NCBI GenBank assembly: GCA_947367315.1
Contig: CANBDX010000007.1
Span: 1 to 45,921 of the forward strand
Direction: 5' to 3'
Source: an uncultured Bacteroidales bacterium
GTDB taxonomy: Bacteria; Bacteroidota; Bacteroidia; Bacteroidales; UBA932
DNA: 45,921 nt
Below are positions 1 through 11,774 of this stretch, piece by piece (the first letter of the stretch is position 1; each line of letters starts with the position of its first letter). Below the pieces are notes generated by a model. It was not told the origin of the DNA. It worked only from the letters and a program-made list of their open reading frames with translations, and searched no databases. The translations under genes were made by a program, and so were the position numbers.

Positions 1-129
1 TTCATGGAAGAGGCTGTACGCGAAGAGTTGAAAGAAATTGATGGACTGACCATCAACACTGTATCAGATTTCAGCAACGCAGCTTTCAAAGGATTGGTTG
101 AGATGCTGAAAGCCAGACTCACCTTTTAA
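1..129 (+). CDS. C-terminal 42 residues of an unidentified protein
   Basis: An open frame enters from the left edge and ends at TAA 127-129. The visible peptide is acidic and helix-like (EEAVREELKEIDGL, then a segment ending KARLTF). I do not recognise the family. Its stop codon overlaps the stop codon of the convergent AraC-type gene by four bases, so there is no room for a separate terminator between the two genes. The frame is open over its whole visible length, and the tight convergent junction looks like two real gene ends. Nothing can be said of function. Confidence 0.6.
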   Translation, partial: FMEEAVREELKEIDGLTINTVSDFSNAAFKGLVEMLKARLTF

Positions 130-1025
130 AGTATAGTTTCTCCCTGAGTGTATCGGCGATAACTGGTCGGTGTCATTCCGGTCGCTTTCCTAAAGACTGT
201 AAAGAAATAGTCTTTGTTCTCGTAACCGAGTTCAAAGGCTATTTCCTTTATTGACCGGCTAGTGTTGGTGAGTATTTCCTTGGCCATGTTTATCCTGACT
301 TCCTGAATGTACTGTGAAGGAGAGAAACCGGTATATTCCTTGAATATCTTGCGGAATTTGGAATAACTCATGTATGTGATTTCTGCCAGCTTCTCAGGTG
401 TAATTGAACTGATGTTTTCATGTACGGCCACCTTGGCATTGTTTATCTGCTCGGCAATGTTGGATTTGCTGAAATCCTTGTTTCTACTAAGGTATAGAGC
501 CATGCTCACTAGATTACAGGCGATTCCTGACAATGCCTGCTGGTAATTGGCTTCTTGTGCGTCAGCAATTATTATGGCGCGTTTATAAAGTGCTATTATC
601 TCTTCGTTCAGGCCGACATTAAATACTGGGTTCTCCTTAGAAAAGAAGCCGTTCCGCATCCATTCATCCATGATCTTTCCATTGAAACCGATCCAGTATT
701 CGTTCCAGCCGGTCGACTCCTCCGGCATATATGTGTGCCATTCTCCAGGGAAAAGCAGGAACATATAACCCTCCTTAAGCTGCCATATGCCGCTGGATTT
801 TGAAGAGAACATTCCTTTGCCCTTTGTGATGTATAACAACTGATATTCATTGAGGATGCGTCCGTTCTGAGTATTGAACAGATAGCGCATAGGATGCTCC
901 TGAGGTGGGTAGACTTGGTTTTCTGCTATGGATTGATGCCCGACAGAATTTATAGCTAATCCCCACGCGGTGTCTGCGGGATTGATTGTGAGATATTTCT
1001 TGCTGATTTTCGATGTGCTTGACAT
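126..1025 (-). CDS. AraC-family transcriptional regulator
   Basis: The 299-residue protein has two parts. Residues about 35-180 look like the cupin-type sensor half of AraC regulators (with a WNEYWIGF segment typical of that half). Residues about 195-290 are a double helix-turn-helix AraC DNA-binding domain with the signature KEIAFELGYENKDYFFTVFRKATGMTPTSYRR. Such proteins usually bind a sugar and activate nearby catabolic genes. It lies 111 bases downstream of the beta-galactosidase gene on the same strand but has its own perfect -7 box just upstream, so it can probably be transcribed separately. The ATG start is supported by that promoter, which would give a leader of roughly 15 bases. The target genes are not shown by the sequence; the beta-galactosidase gene is the obvious candidate. 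Confidence 0.93.
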   Translation of the reverse strand: MSSTSKISKKYLTINPADTAWGLAINSVGHQSIAENQVYPPQEHPMRYLFNTQNGRILNEYQLLYITKGKGMFSSKSSGIWQLKEGYMFLLFPGEWHTYMPEESTGWNEYWIGFNGKIMDEWMRNGFFSKENPVFNVGLNEEIIALYKRAIIIADAQEANYQQALSGIACNLVSMALYLSRNKDFSKSNIAEQINNAKVAVHENISSITPEKLAEITYMSYSKFRKIFKEYTGFSPSQYIQEVRINMAKEILTNTSRSIKEIAFELGYENKDYFFTVFRKATGMTPTSYRRYTQGETIL

Positions 1026-1046
1026 GGGGCAGATTTTAAATCAGAA

Positions 1047-1054
1047 CAAATGTA
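1047..1054 (-). promoter_or_regulatory. -7 box of the AraC-type regulator gene
   Basis: Read on the minus strand this is TACATTTG, an exact match to the Bacteroidota -7 consensus TAnnTTTG and identical to the -7 boxes of the beta-galactosidase gene and the 22-kb operon. A TTG lies 15 bases further upstream (1072-1070), which is shorter than the usual 19-21 spacing, so the -33 element is doubtful. It sits about 21 bases before the start codon. Confidence 0.55.
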
Positions 1055-1136
1055 CTTAAATTTTTGATACAAGAGTGGTCTGTGTCAAAAATGAAAGTAA
1101 ATCAATCAGTATGCCAAGTTTATTGCCGTCTCTTCA

Positions 1137-4331
<3,195 letters not shown>

Positions 4332-4335
4332 GCTG

Positions 4336-4368
4336 CAAATGTAGTGTTTTCTATTGAATAATATCAAA
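4336..4368 (-). promoter_or_regulatory. Promoter of the beta-galactosidase gene
   Basis: On the minus strand, TTTG (4368-4365) is followed after 21 bases by TACATTTG (4343-4336), matching the Bacteroidota promoter pattern. Transcription would start near 4329, leaving a leader of only about 15 bases that consists almost wholly of the shared 19-base element. It overlaps the divergent promoter of the GntR-type gene. Confidence 0.6.
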
Positions 4369-4384
4369 CAAAGTTGTAATTTTG
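4354..4384 (+). promoter_or_regulatory. Promoter of the GntR-type regulator gene
   Basis: TTG (4354-4356) is followed after 20 bases by TAATTTTG (4377-4384), which fits the Bacteroidota consensus. The start site would be near 4391, about 20 bases before the ATG at 4411. The two divergent promoters overlap for about 15 bases, so polymerase binding in one direction should exclude the other. Confidence 0.55.
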
Positions 4385-4410
4385 TCGGATTAACCCATGA
4401 TTGACGCTAT

Positions 4411-5442
4411 ATGAGATTTCACATCAATCCGGATACGGATGTGCCGAAATATAAACAAGTGCTTTCAGAAATCGAGACACGGATTCTTGATGGTACTTTA
4501 AAGAAGGGAACTCATCTTCCTTCCATGACCGATATTGCAACTGATACCGGCATGTCAAAAGAAACGGTAAAACGTGCATTGGTGACCCTTCGTAACAAAG
4601 GCTATATCGCCAGTTGTCCCGGTAAAGGCTATTATGTCTCGCGTGATGCGGACGAGATTCCGAAGAAACTTAATATCCTGATGATACTTGGCCGCTTGGA
4701 TATTTTCAAGCAGTTGCTTGTGGACTCGTTTACCAATGCGCTTGTGGATGTGGCTGAGGTAAAGATTCTCCTTCACAATGCCGATGTTGACCAGCTGGAA
4801 CATTACATTGACCAGTATCTAGATACGTATGATTATTATGTGGTCTCCCCACATTTCTCCATTGATGACCAGACCCAGATGAGGGTGGCGAAGCTGCTCG
4901 GCCGCGTGCCGAACCGTAAACTCCTTTTGCTTGACCACTGCAACCGTTTCATGTCCGGACAGTTCGGTGCAGTATATCAGGACTTCTTTACTGATGTCGA
5001 GAGGGGACTTGAAGAAGCTGTGGATGAGTTGAGGAATATCGGCTGCCTCAATGCGGTCGTCCTGCCGACCAGCCGTTACGGTAAATGGGTTCTCGAAGGA
5101 GTCGGATCCTTCTGTGCCAGAAATCATATTCCATTGCGTGTAATGGATTCATTCCCGCGTAATGTAAAGGCCGGTGAGGTGTTTCTTCTGCAGACAGGTC
5201 AGCTGAGCAACGAGCTTGCTGAGTTTGATGAGATCCTCAAGGAGAATAATTTGACGGTAGGAGTAGATGTTGGATTGATTGCATATAATGATGTTCCTTT
5301 GAATTCTGTTGTCCTGGGAGGTCTTACTACAATTTCTACTGATTTTGTGAAGATGGGAAAGCTTGCCGCGGAGATGATTTTAAGTAGGAAAATGACTAAG
5401 ATCCATAACGGATTCAGGATGATTCGTCGTAATACTTTCTAA
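4411..5442 (+). CDS. GntR-family regulator with LacI-type sugar-binding domain
   Basis: The 343-residue protein has an N-terminal winged helix of the GntR class (about 8-75; VPKYKQVLSEIETRILDGTL, then MSKETVKRALVTL and a YIASCPGKGYYV wing). It continues into a periplasmic-binding-protein-like effector domain (about 85-335) of the LacI/GalR type. This architecture is common in Bacteroidota, where such proteins repress or activate sugar catabolic genes upon binding a monosaccharide. It sits between the beta-galactosidase gene and the 22-kb uronate operon, and the same 19-base element occurs at the start of both, so it is the best candidate for their shared regulator. No terminator is visible after it; the promoter of the next operon begins almost at once. 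The ligand is not known. Confidence 0.93.
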   Translation: MRFHINPDTDVPKYKQVLSEIETRILDGTLKKGTHLPSMTDIATDTGMSKETVKRALVTLRNKGYIASCPGKGYYVSRDADEIPKKLNILMILGRLDIFKQLLVDSFTNALVDVAEVKILLHNADVDQLEHYIDQYLDTYDYYVVSPHFSIDDQTQMRVAKLLGRVPNRKLLLLDHCNRFMSGQFGAVYQDFFTDVERGLEEAVDELRNIGCLNAVVLPTSRYGKWVLEGVGSFCARNHIPLRVMDSFPRNVKAGEVFLLQTGQLSNELAEFDEILKENNLTVGVDVGLIAYNDVPLNSVVLGGLTTISTDFVKMGKLAAEMILSRKMTKIHNGFRMIRRNTF

Positions 5443-5449
5443 AGAAAAA

Positions 5450-5480
5450 TTTGTGTTTTCTTAAAAAAATTTTGTGTTTT
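5450..5480 (+). repeat. Direct repeat of TTTGTGTTTT, 21 bases apart
   Basis: TTTGTGTTTT occurs at 5450-5459 and again at 5471-5480, each preceded by an A-run, with a period of 21 bases (two helical turns). The second copy contains the -33 TTTG of the promoter. Such spacing is typical of tandem activator half-sites, but A/T-rich chance repetition cannot be excluded. Confidence 0.4.
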
Positions 5481-5501
5481 TATACAAAACCTTTACATTT
5501 G
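5471..5501 (+). promoter_or_regulatory. Promoter of the 22-kb uronate/glycan operon
   Basis: TTTG (5471-5474), a 19-base spacer and TACATTTG (5494-5501) form an excellent Bacteroidota promoter. The start site would be near 5508, followed by the shared 19-base element and the ATG at 5538. I saw no equally good promoter in the short gaps of the next 22 kb. Confidence 0.75.
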
Positions 5502-5514
5502 TCGCCATTAACCG

Positions 5515-5533
5515 TGGTATAGTTAGGTTAGGT
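5515..5533. promoter_or_regulatory. Shared 19-base element, copy 2 (candidate operator)
   Basis: The sequence TGGTATAGTTAGGTTAGGT differs from the copy at 4313-4331 at one position. It lies 13 bases after the -7 box and 4 bases before the first start codon, inside the presumed 5' leader. It has the opposite orientation relative to its gene compared with copy 1, which fits a DNA-binding site better than an RNA element. Confidence 0.6.
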
Positions 5534-5537
5534 ATCT

Positions 5538-7874
5538 ATGAAAAAACATGATATTCTACATTTAATAAGTCTCCTGACGCTCTCGGTCGTGATGTCATGT
5601 GCAGGAGTGGATGAGTCGAACCATCAGTCTACTGTAATTAATGTGGTAGCCGGATATCAGGAAAATGATCCGGATACGAAGACTCTGTTTGCAGATGGTG
5701 GTGCTATCCTATGGACTGCGGGTGATGTGATAAAGGTCCTGGCAGATGATGTCTGTATGACTTCATCTGAATGTACCGACGATGCCATGAGTTACGATTT
5801 TACGGTAAACGGCTGGCCGGCTGATAAGGAACCGCTCTATGCTGTTTACTGTGGAGATTACAGTCCTCGCTACGATGGCGGTCTATATCTGTGGCTGGAT
5901 GATGCCCAGGAGGTCCGTTGTGAGAATAGTCTGCATGCCAATGTGGCAGTAGGAATCCTGACCAAGAAAGATGACGGCTCATATAAGACACAGATGAAGA
6001 ATGTGTGTGCTGTTCTCCGGTTCAGGTTTGCAAAATATGATGATATACGCTCGGTGGTAATAGACGACCTGAATGGGAATCCTCTCGCAGGTGAGTTCCG
6101 TGTGGATGCGAAAGAAAATCCGTTGGTGAATAAGGTGTTGGATCCAAAGGAATCTGTTTCGATTTCAGGTGCATTTCAGAAAGGTAAATATTATTGCGCA
6201 TGTATACTTCCTGGAGAGCATCTGTTTAGGATTACGCTTATACGTCAGAATGGCGAGAGGCTTCAGGCAAGTTTGAGTGAGCCGGCCAGGATTGAAAGAA
6301 ATCAATATGTGCCTATCTACGACATTGACAACTTTGCAAAGACTATTCTTGACGGCGTGGAAAATGAAGGTTTTAAGGAAAATACAAATTCCCTGCTGCT
6401 TGGAGAGTATATCGATTTCAGCCGTGTGGGATACCATTGGGGTGAGGAGGAACCGCTATACGTTCCGGTAGGAACTACTTTGGAACCTTCTTCAGGAGAC
6501 AGGACTTCAGATATTCAGAATGCAATAAATAATACTTCTTCAGGCCATGCGGTGCTTCTGAAGGAAGGAACTTATAATGTAAGCGGACAACTCGTTATGA
6601 AGTCGGGTGTTGTGCTGCGTGGAGAGGGAGAGGGTAAGACTGTTATAGTGGCGACAGGCACTTCCAGATATGTAGACCCTGATTCCAAGGAAGACCGTGT
6701 ACTGATATCGATAGGCAATGTAATTGACTATAAGGATGTGGAAAATGACTGCATTTCTCCATCCCGAATAATCACTGATGCCGCTGTGGGGCAGATGTAT
6801 GTGGAAGTCGCGGATCCAAGTAACTTCAAGGCAGGAGACAAGGTTGTGGTGTGTCGCCCGGGTACGGATGCGTGGATATCGGCTTTGAAAATGGATGAAA
6901 TCCCTCAGAATGACGCTGGCTCAGTGATACAATGGAATGAAAAAAACTATGATGCAAAATATACCATGTATTGGAGCCGCAGGGTAGTGAGAGTGTCGGG
7001 CAGCATGATATATCTTGATAATCCTTTAGTCATGGAACTTACCGATGATTATGGAGAAGAGAATCGTGGTATACTCTATAAAGAAAAAGGAAACGTTGCA
7101 AGAGTCAGTGAGTGTGGTATTGAAAATATGACTTTGCGCTCTGAGTATGCTTTCAAAGAATATGATATTTATGCCAATCATGTTGATGAGGACCATTGCT
7201 GGACAGCAATCCAGGTAAATGCTGCAGAGCATTGCTGGATCAGGAATGTGACTGCCCTGCATTTCGGATACTGCATGGTCAATCTCTGGTATGGAGCAAG
7301 GTATATAACAGTGTCTGACTGCTCGAGCAAGGATCCTGTGTCCGAGTTGAAGGGCTCCAGAAGATACGCTTTCCATAATTATAAGGGTGAGATGTGTCTT
7401 TTCACCGGGTGTACTGCGGATAAGGATCGTCACGGATGTATCACAGGTGTGAGGACACCGGGCCCTAATGTCTACCATGACTGTCATATGACCAATTCAT
7501 TTTCCGATATGGGTCCTCATCAGAAATGGGCTACGGGAATTTTGTATGACGGATGTACTACCGATGGACTTCTGGCTGTGCAGGACAGGGATAATTATGG
7601 AACCGGACAGGGATGGGCAGGTGTCAATTTCGTGTTATGGAACTGCGAAGCTGCCTCCATCGTGTGTCAGAGCCCTTGGGTGAGCGGCCACAACTGGTGT
7701 GTGGGATGTATAGGTGAAAAGTTGCCATCCAGTCGCGAATACGGCTTGTATGGACAGCGTCCTGACGGAATATGGAAATCTCATGGAACCAAGGTGTCTC
7801 CACGGTCCATGTATGAGTACCAGTTGCAACATAGAAGTCAGAATGGAATCATGCTTAAAACCAAGTTGCTTTAG
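5538..7874 (+). CDS. Lipoprotein: fimbrillin-like domain fused to a parallel beta-helix (putative polysaccharide lyase)
   Basis: The 778-residue protein has a lipoprotein signal with Cys at 21 (SVVMSC). Residues about 30-265 resemble the fimbrillin-like domains of Bacteroidales (DPDTKTLFADGGAILWTAGD and a conserved run up to ERNQYVPIYDIDNF). Residues about 310-745 look like a right-handed parallel beta-helix of the pectate-lyase superfamily (SDIQNAINN, HAVLLKEGTYNVSG, VVLRGEGEGKTVI). Beta-helix proteins of this type usually cleave or bind acidic polysaccharides. No catalytic set can be assigned by eye. It is the first gene of the operon, followed after 3 bases by a GH88 hydrolase, so a lyase on the target glycan is plausible. 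The fimbrillin part may serve as a spacer or surface anchor. The exact lyase family is unknown. Confidence 0.75.
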   Translation: MKKHDILHLISLLTLSVVMSCAGVDESNHQSTVINVVAGYQENDPDTKTLFADGGAILWTAGDVIKVLADDVCMTSSECTDDAMSYDFTVNGWPADKEPLYAVYCGDYSPRYDGGLYLWLDDAQEVRCENSLHANVAVGILTKKDDGSYKTQMKNVCAVLRFRFAKYDDIRSVVIDDLNGNPLAGEFRVDAKENPLVNKVLDPKESVSISGAFQKGKYYCACILPGEHLFRITLIRQNGERLQASLSEPARIERNQYVPIYDIDNFAKTILDGVENEGFKENTNSLLLGEYIDFSRVGYHWGEEEPLYVPVGTTLEPSSGDRTSDIQNAINNTSSGHAVLLKEGTYNVSGQLVMKSGVVLRGEGEGKTVIVATGTSRYVDPDSKEDRVLISIGNVIDYKDVENDCISPSRIITDAAVGQMYVEVADPSNFKAGDKVVVCRPGTDAWISALKMDEIPQNDAGSVIQWNEKNYDAKYTMYWSRRVVRVSGSMIYLDNPLVMELTDDYGEENRGILYKEKGNVARVSECGIENMTLRSEYAFKEYDIYANHVDEDHCWTAIQVNAAEHCWIRNVTALHFGYCMVNLWYGARYITVSDCSSKDPVSELKGSRRYAFHNYKGEMCLFTGCTADKDRHGCITGVRTPGPNVYHDCHMTNSFSDMGPHQKWATGILYDGCTTDGLLAVQDRDNYGTGQGWAGVNFVLWNCEAASIVCQSPWVSGHNWCVGCIGEKLPSSREYGLYGQRPDGIWKSHGTKVSPRSMYEYQLQHRSQNGIMLKTKLL

Positions 7875-7877
7875 GAT

Positions 7878-9134
7878 ATGAAAGTTTTTTTGCTGAATAG
7901 AGCAGCAACGTTGTTGCTGGCTGCTGTAGTTCTCATGTCGTGCTCAGAAAATGAGCAGAGGCTTGTCGAGAAGGGCTTTGAGCGTGCGACCCAGCAGTAT
8001 GAGCTTATGTACGAGGCTACCCCTTTGGGGATGTATCCCCGTACGGTGAACAACTCCGGCGAGACACGTCTTATCGGTGCTGAGCCTCTGAAATCAGGAG
8101 CCAACTGGACAAACGGTTTCTATCCTGGAGTTCTCTGGATGCTTTATGCACATACCGGTGATGTGCAGTGGAAGGCTAAGGCCGAGAAGGTGACCCGTGC
8201 ACTCGAGGTGCAGAAGAATCAGATTTATCATCATGACATCGGTTTCATCATCATGGCTTCGTTTGGTAAGGCGTATGAATACTGTCCGTCCGAATATTAT
8301 AAGAACGTTATAGTGCATGCTGCCGGTAGTCAGCTTTCCCGTTTCTCGGAGATTACAGGCACCACCAAGTCCTGGGATCAATGGACCTCACGTGGTGGTA
8401 CTTACACTACATATTACCCTGTGATTATCGACAACCTGATGAATCTGGATCTCTTGTTCAAGGCATACGAACTTACCGGTGACGAGAAATTTCTGAAGCC
8501 GGCTCTCAGTCATGCGGACAAGACTATGGCCAACCACATTCGTGAAGACGGTTCCGCCTTCCATCTGGTAGCCTACAACCCAGAGACCGGTGAGGTGGAT
8601 GCACGCAAGACTTCTCAGGGATTTTCGGATTCTTCTGCATGGTCACGAGGCCAGGCATGGGCTATCTACGGGTTCACCATGTGCTACAGATTTACAAAGA
8701 AGCCTGAGTATCTTGAGACGGCTATGAAGGCTGCCGATTTCTTCATCAACCACAAGAACCTTCCTGAGGATTCCATCCCTTACTGGGATTTCAATATCGG
8801 TGAGTTCACGGATTATGAGTGGGCATACGATCCGGAGCGCTTTGAAGAAGAGCCTCGTGATGCCTCTGCGGCAGCGGCTACAGCATCGGCCCTTCTTGAA
8901 CTGAAGAGCTATGTGGATGATCCTGCAAAGGCACAGCAGTACCGCGATGCGGCCGTGAAGATGCTTTCGTCCCTCGCGAGTCCGGCATATATGGCAGAAA
9001 GGGGAGAGAATAACTATTATCTGCTTATGCACAGTGTGGCCTCTGTTCCTCATAATTCTTCTATTGACAAACCGGAGACATATGCGGATTATTATTTCCT
9101 TGAAGCTCTTCTGAAACTTAAAAACGACCTATAA
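7878..9134 (+). CDS. GH88 unsaturated glucuronyl hydrolase (lipoprotein)
   Basis: The 418-residue protein has a lipobox with Cys at 22 (VVLMSC) and one alpha/alpha-barrel domain of the GH88 type. GH88 enzymes remove the 4,5-unsaturated uronic acid left at the non-reducing end by polysaccharide lyases, through hydration of the double bond. The two conserved Asp residues are seen as D120 in HHDIGF and D185 in VIIDNLMNLDLLF, and the later SQGFSDSSAWSRGQAWAIYG segment is a family hallmark. The length is normal. It would act in the periplasm on oligosaccharides made by the beta-helix and heparinase-like lyases of this operon. Its stop overlaps the next ATG by one base (TAATG), indicating translational coupling. 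GH105 is the main alternative but fits less well. Confidence 0.92.
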   Translation: MKVFLLNRAATLLLAAVVLMSCSENEQRLVEKGFERATQQYELMYEATPLGMYPRTVNNSGETRLIGAEPLKSGANWTNGFYPGVLWMLYAHTGDVQWKAKAEKVTRALEVQKNQIYHHDIGFIIMASFGKAYEYCPSEYYKNVIVHAAGSQLSRFSEITGTTKSWDQWTSRGGTYTTYYPVIIDNLMNLDLLFKAYELTGDEKFLKPALSHADKTMANHIREDGSAFHLVAYNPETGEVDARKTSQGFSDSSAWSRGQAWAIYGFTMCYRFTKKPEYLETAMKAADFFINHKNLPEDSIPYWDFNIGEFTDYEWAYDPERFEEEPRDASAAAATASALLELKSYVDDPAKAQQYRDAAVKMLSSLASPAYMAERGENNYYLLMHSVASVPHNSSIDKPETYADYYFLEALLKLKNDL

Positions 9135-10099
9135 TGAAATTGGTTCATCTTTTTTTCGGCGACAAGCCTGATGTGAAGTGGCAGCTGGTATCCCAGATGG
9201 GTATCCGCTATGCTTTTGCGAAGCTTGCTCCCGAACTTACCGGAAAGAAGCCTATAACCGACTTTGAGACTCTCAAGGCTCAGAAGGAGCTTTTTGCAGA
9301 GCACGGATTTGATCTTATCGGTCTTGAAGGGGACCAGATAGACATGATGCGCATCAAACTAGGCCTTCCCGGACGAGAGGAGGACATAGAACAGTATAAG
9401 CAGATGCTGCGCAACATGGGCAAGCTTGGCATCACGACTCTTTGTTACAATTTCATGCCTACCGGCTGGTTCCGCACCTCAAAGGGACTTCCTGAGAGGG
9501 GTGGCGCTTTTGTGACCGGATTCAGCAAGGAGGACGGCGACAAGCTGCCTATGACAGAGTATGGCGAAGTGTCGGAGGAAAAGATGTGGGAAAACTATGA
9601 GTGGTTCATCTCGCAGGTGATGCCTGTGGCCGAGGAAGCCGGAGTGCGTATGGGACTTCATCCTGACGACCCGCCTGTAAGCCCTCTGCAGGGCATCGCC
9701 CGTATATTCACGAATCCTGATGCGATCCGCAGGGTTTTGAGCCTGAGTGACAGTCCATCGCATGGACTGACCTTCTGTCAGGGTACTTATGTGACCATGG
9801 GTGCTCCTGTGGCTGATGTGATCCGCGAGTGGAAGGACAGGATCTTCTTCGTGCATCAGAGGGATGTGGCCGGAGGAGCGGAGAATTTCCACGAGACATT
9901 CCACGACAACGGCCCGACAGATATGCCTGCAATGCTAAGGGTTTACAAAGAGGTCGGTTATGATGGTCCTCTCCGCTCTGACCATGTCCCTACGATGGCA
10001 GGCGAGGATAACAGCCAGCCGAGCTACGGCATCAGCGGCACCCTCTTCGGAGTGGGATACCTTAAAGGGATGATGGACGCAATAGGAATCGAATATTAA
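9134..10099 (+). CDS. uxuA: Mannonate dehydratase (divergent UxuA)
   Basis: The 321-residue protein is a cytoplasmic TIM barrel of the UxuA family, which dehydrates D-mannonate to 2-keto-3-deoxygluconate using a divalent metal. Diagnostic segments are MGLHPDDPP (about 175-183), LTFCQGTYVTMG (about 213-224), the FVHQRDV segment, FHETFHDNGPTDM and RSDHVPTMAGE; they carry the expected His, Cys and Asp metal ligands. It is shorter than the 350-395 residues I recall for the family, and its N-terminus differs from the usual form, so it is a divergent member. It overlaps the GH88 gene by one base and precedes the symporter gene by one base. Together with UxaC and the SDR enzyme downstream it completes the glucuronate to KDG route. 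Confidence 0.85.
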   Translation: MKLVHLFFGDKPDVKWQLVSQMGIRYAFAKLAPELTGKKPITDFETLKAQKELFAEHGFDLIGLEGDQIDMMRIKLGLPGREEDIEQYKQMLRNMGKLGITTLCYNFMPTGWFRTSKGLPERGGAFVTGFSKEDGDKLPMTEYGEVSEEKMWENYEWFISQVMPVAEEAGVRMGLHPDDPPVSPLQGIARIFTNPDAIRRVLSLSDSPSHGLTFCQGTYVTMGAPVADVIREWKDRIFFVHQRDVAGGAENFHETFHDNGPTDMPAMLRVYKEVGYDGPLRSDHVPTMAGEDNSQPSYGISGTLFGVGYLKGMMDAIGIEY

Positions 10100-10100
10100 T

Positions 10101-11756
10101 ATGGAATTACATCTTCAGAATCTTGATTACGTCTCAGTGGCGGTCTATGTGGCCCTTATGGCTGTCATAGGTCTTTCATTCGGCTGGTTCATCAAGGACA
10201 GCGGAGCATATTTCAAAGGTGGCGGAACCATCCCTTGGGTTATGGCCACCATCACCAACTTCATGGGTCTTTTCTCGACCTTCGTTTTTGTTGCCTATGC
10301 TGGAATAGCATATGAATGGGGTGTTGTGTCGATTACTGTCTTTTGGGTGACTGTGCCGGCTTGCATCATAGGCGGTGTCTTCCTTGGCAAATTGTGGCGA
10401 AGGACCGGTTGCACGACCCCTATGGAGTATCTGGAGCAACGTTATAGCCTTCCGCTCCAGCAGGTGATGACATGGGTGAGTCTGGTGCTGAGAGTACTTG
10501 ACAACATGGTCCGTCTTTATGCGATCGGTGTCTTTATCGCTGTGGTCACTCCTCTTTCTCTTGAGTGGTCGATTGTCGTTTCTGGAATTATTGTGACCGT
10601 ATTCAACCTTATAGGAGGTATATGGACCGTGACAATCATGAGTACGGTGCAGTTCCTCATTCTGATTCTTGTTACTGCAGTTCTGCTGCCTTTATCGCTG
10701 GGTGAAGTTGGTGGCATGTCAGGAATCGCTGAGAAATTGCCTGACCATCTGAACTTCTTCAACGGACCTAAGGGCAATCTTTTCTGGCTGGGTGTATATG
10801 CCTTTATGACACTTGTCAAATACAACGAGAACTGGACATTCATCCAGAAGTTCTATTGTGTGAAGGATGAGAATGCGGCAGTGAAAGTAGGTGTGGTGAC
10901 CGGACTTCTGTTTCTTGTGTTCACTCCTGTGTTCCTTCTTCCGGCTGTTGCATCACCGCTCATTGTTCCGGGGCTTCCGGACCCGGAGATGTCGTATGTG
11001 TCTGTCGCCATCAAACTCCTTCCTGTCGGCATCATGGGTATTCTCTTCTCATCGATGTTTGCGGCGACCATGTCCTCGCTCAATGCAGAGTACAATGTGA
11101 TGGCATCGGTTCTTACAAATGACATATATAAGAGACTTATCAACCGCAATGCTTCCGAGACCAAGCTTCTGTCTGTTGCACGTATCAGCACCGGTCTTGT
11201 CGGAGCAGTAATGATCGGCGGTGCAATCCTCATCCGCAACTTCGGCGGTGCCTTCGAGGCCAACAAGCTCTTCTCCAGCATCCTTGCGATTCCTCTCGGT
11301 ATTCCGCTCCTTATGGGAATTATTGTGCGTAAGCCGGACAGCACAGCGTCCATCGCTACAATCTTCACCGGTGTGGTTTCAGGTGTCGTGCTGAACCTGA
11401 TTCCATCAGTTTCGTGGGAGGTGGCTACTCTTGTTGAATCGGCGCTCTGCTTCATCGTATATTTCATCCCTTCATGGAAAAAACGTACTCCAGAGAAGAA
11501 TGCCGAGGTGGAGAGTTTCTTCAGGCTTATCCACACCCCTATCGCAGAGGCTGATAAACCGAAGATTTCTCCGGAATATATCCGTGCACTTGTGTGGCTG
11601 TTCGTGTTCTCGCTTGTGACAGCCGGTATTCTGTTCGTGGCGATGAGTGTTCCTACGATTACCACCGATGGTGGATTCTACAGCTGTCTTGCCGGTGTGG
11701 CCTGTCTGATCGGAGCATTGGCACTGGCAGTCATATATATAAAGAGAAAGAAATAA
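10101..11756 (+). CDS. Sodium:solute symporter (SSS family), probable uronate transporter
   Basis: The 551-residue protein has about 13-14 hydrophobic segments and the features of the SSS/SGLT family, including the GCTTPMEYLEQRY segment near residue 110 and MSSLNAEYNVMASVLTNDIY near residue 325, which fits the SSS pattern of small residues, Asn and DIYK. Members use a Na+ gradient to import sugars, uronates or other small acids across the inner membrane. Placement between uxuA and the RraA/uxaC genes suggests glucuronate or a short uronate oligosaccharide as substrate, which is inference. A hydrophilic loop near residues 455-490 separates the last helices. The start at 10101 follows the uxuA stop by one base. 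Confidence 0.92.
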   Translation: MELHLQNLDYVSVAVYVALMAVIGLSFGWFIKDSGAYFKGGGTIPWVMATITNFMGLFSTFVFVAYAGIAYEWGVVSITVFWVTVPACIIGGVFLGKLWRRTGCTTPMEYLEQRYSLPLQQVMTWVSLVLRVLDNMVRLYAIGVFIAVVTPLSLEWSIVVSGIIVTVFNLIGGIWTVTIMSTVQFLILILVTAVLLPLSLGEVGGMSGIAEKLPDHLNFFNGPKGNLFWLGVYAFMTLVKYNENWTFIQKFYCVKDENAAVKVGVVTGLLFLVFTPVFLLPAVASPLIVPGLPDPEMSYVSVAIKLLPVGIMGILFSSMFAATMSSLNAEYNVMASVLTNDIYKRLINRNASETKLLSVARISTGLVGAVMIGGAILIRNFGGAFEANKLFSSILAIPLGIPLLMGIIVRKPDSTASIATIFTGVVSGVVLNLIPSVSWEVATLVESALCFIVYFIPSWKKRTPEKNAEVESFFRLIHTPIAEADKPKISPEYIRALVWLFVFSLVTAGILFVAMSVPTITTDGGFYSCLAGVACLIGALALAVIYIKRKK

Positions 11757-11774
11757 TATCAAAATATAAGAAGA

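Noticed and set aside
10853..11665. 270-codon open frame antisense to the symporter gene
   Set aside because: The plus-strand gene has clear SSS features and membrane segments; the antisense product is Thr/Arg/Ser-rich without any motif.
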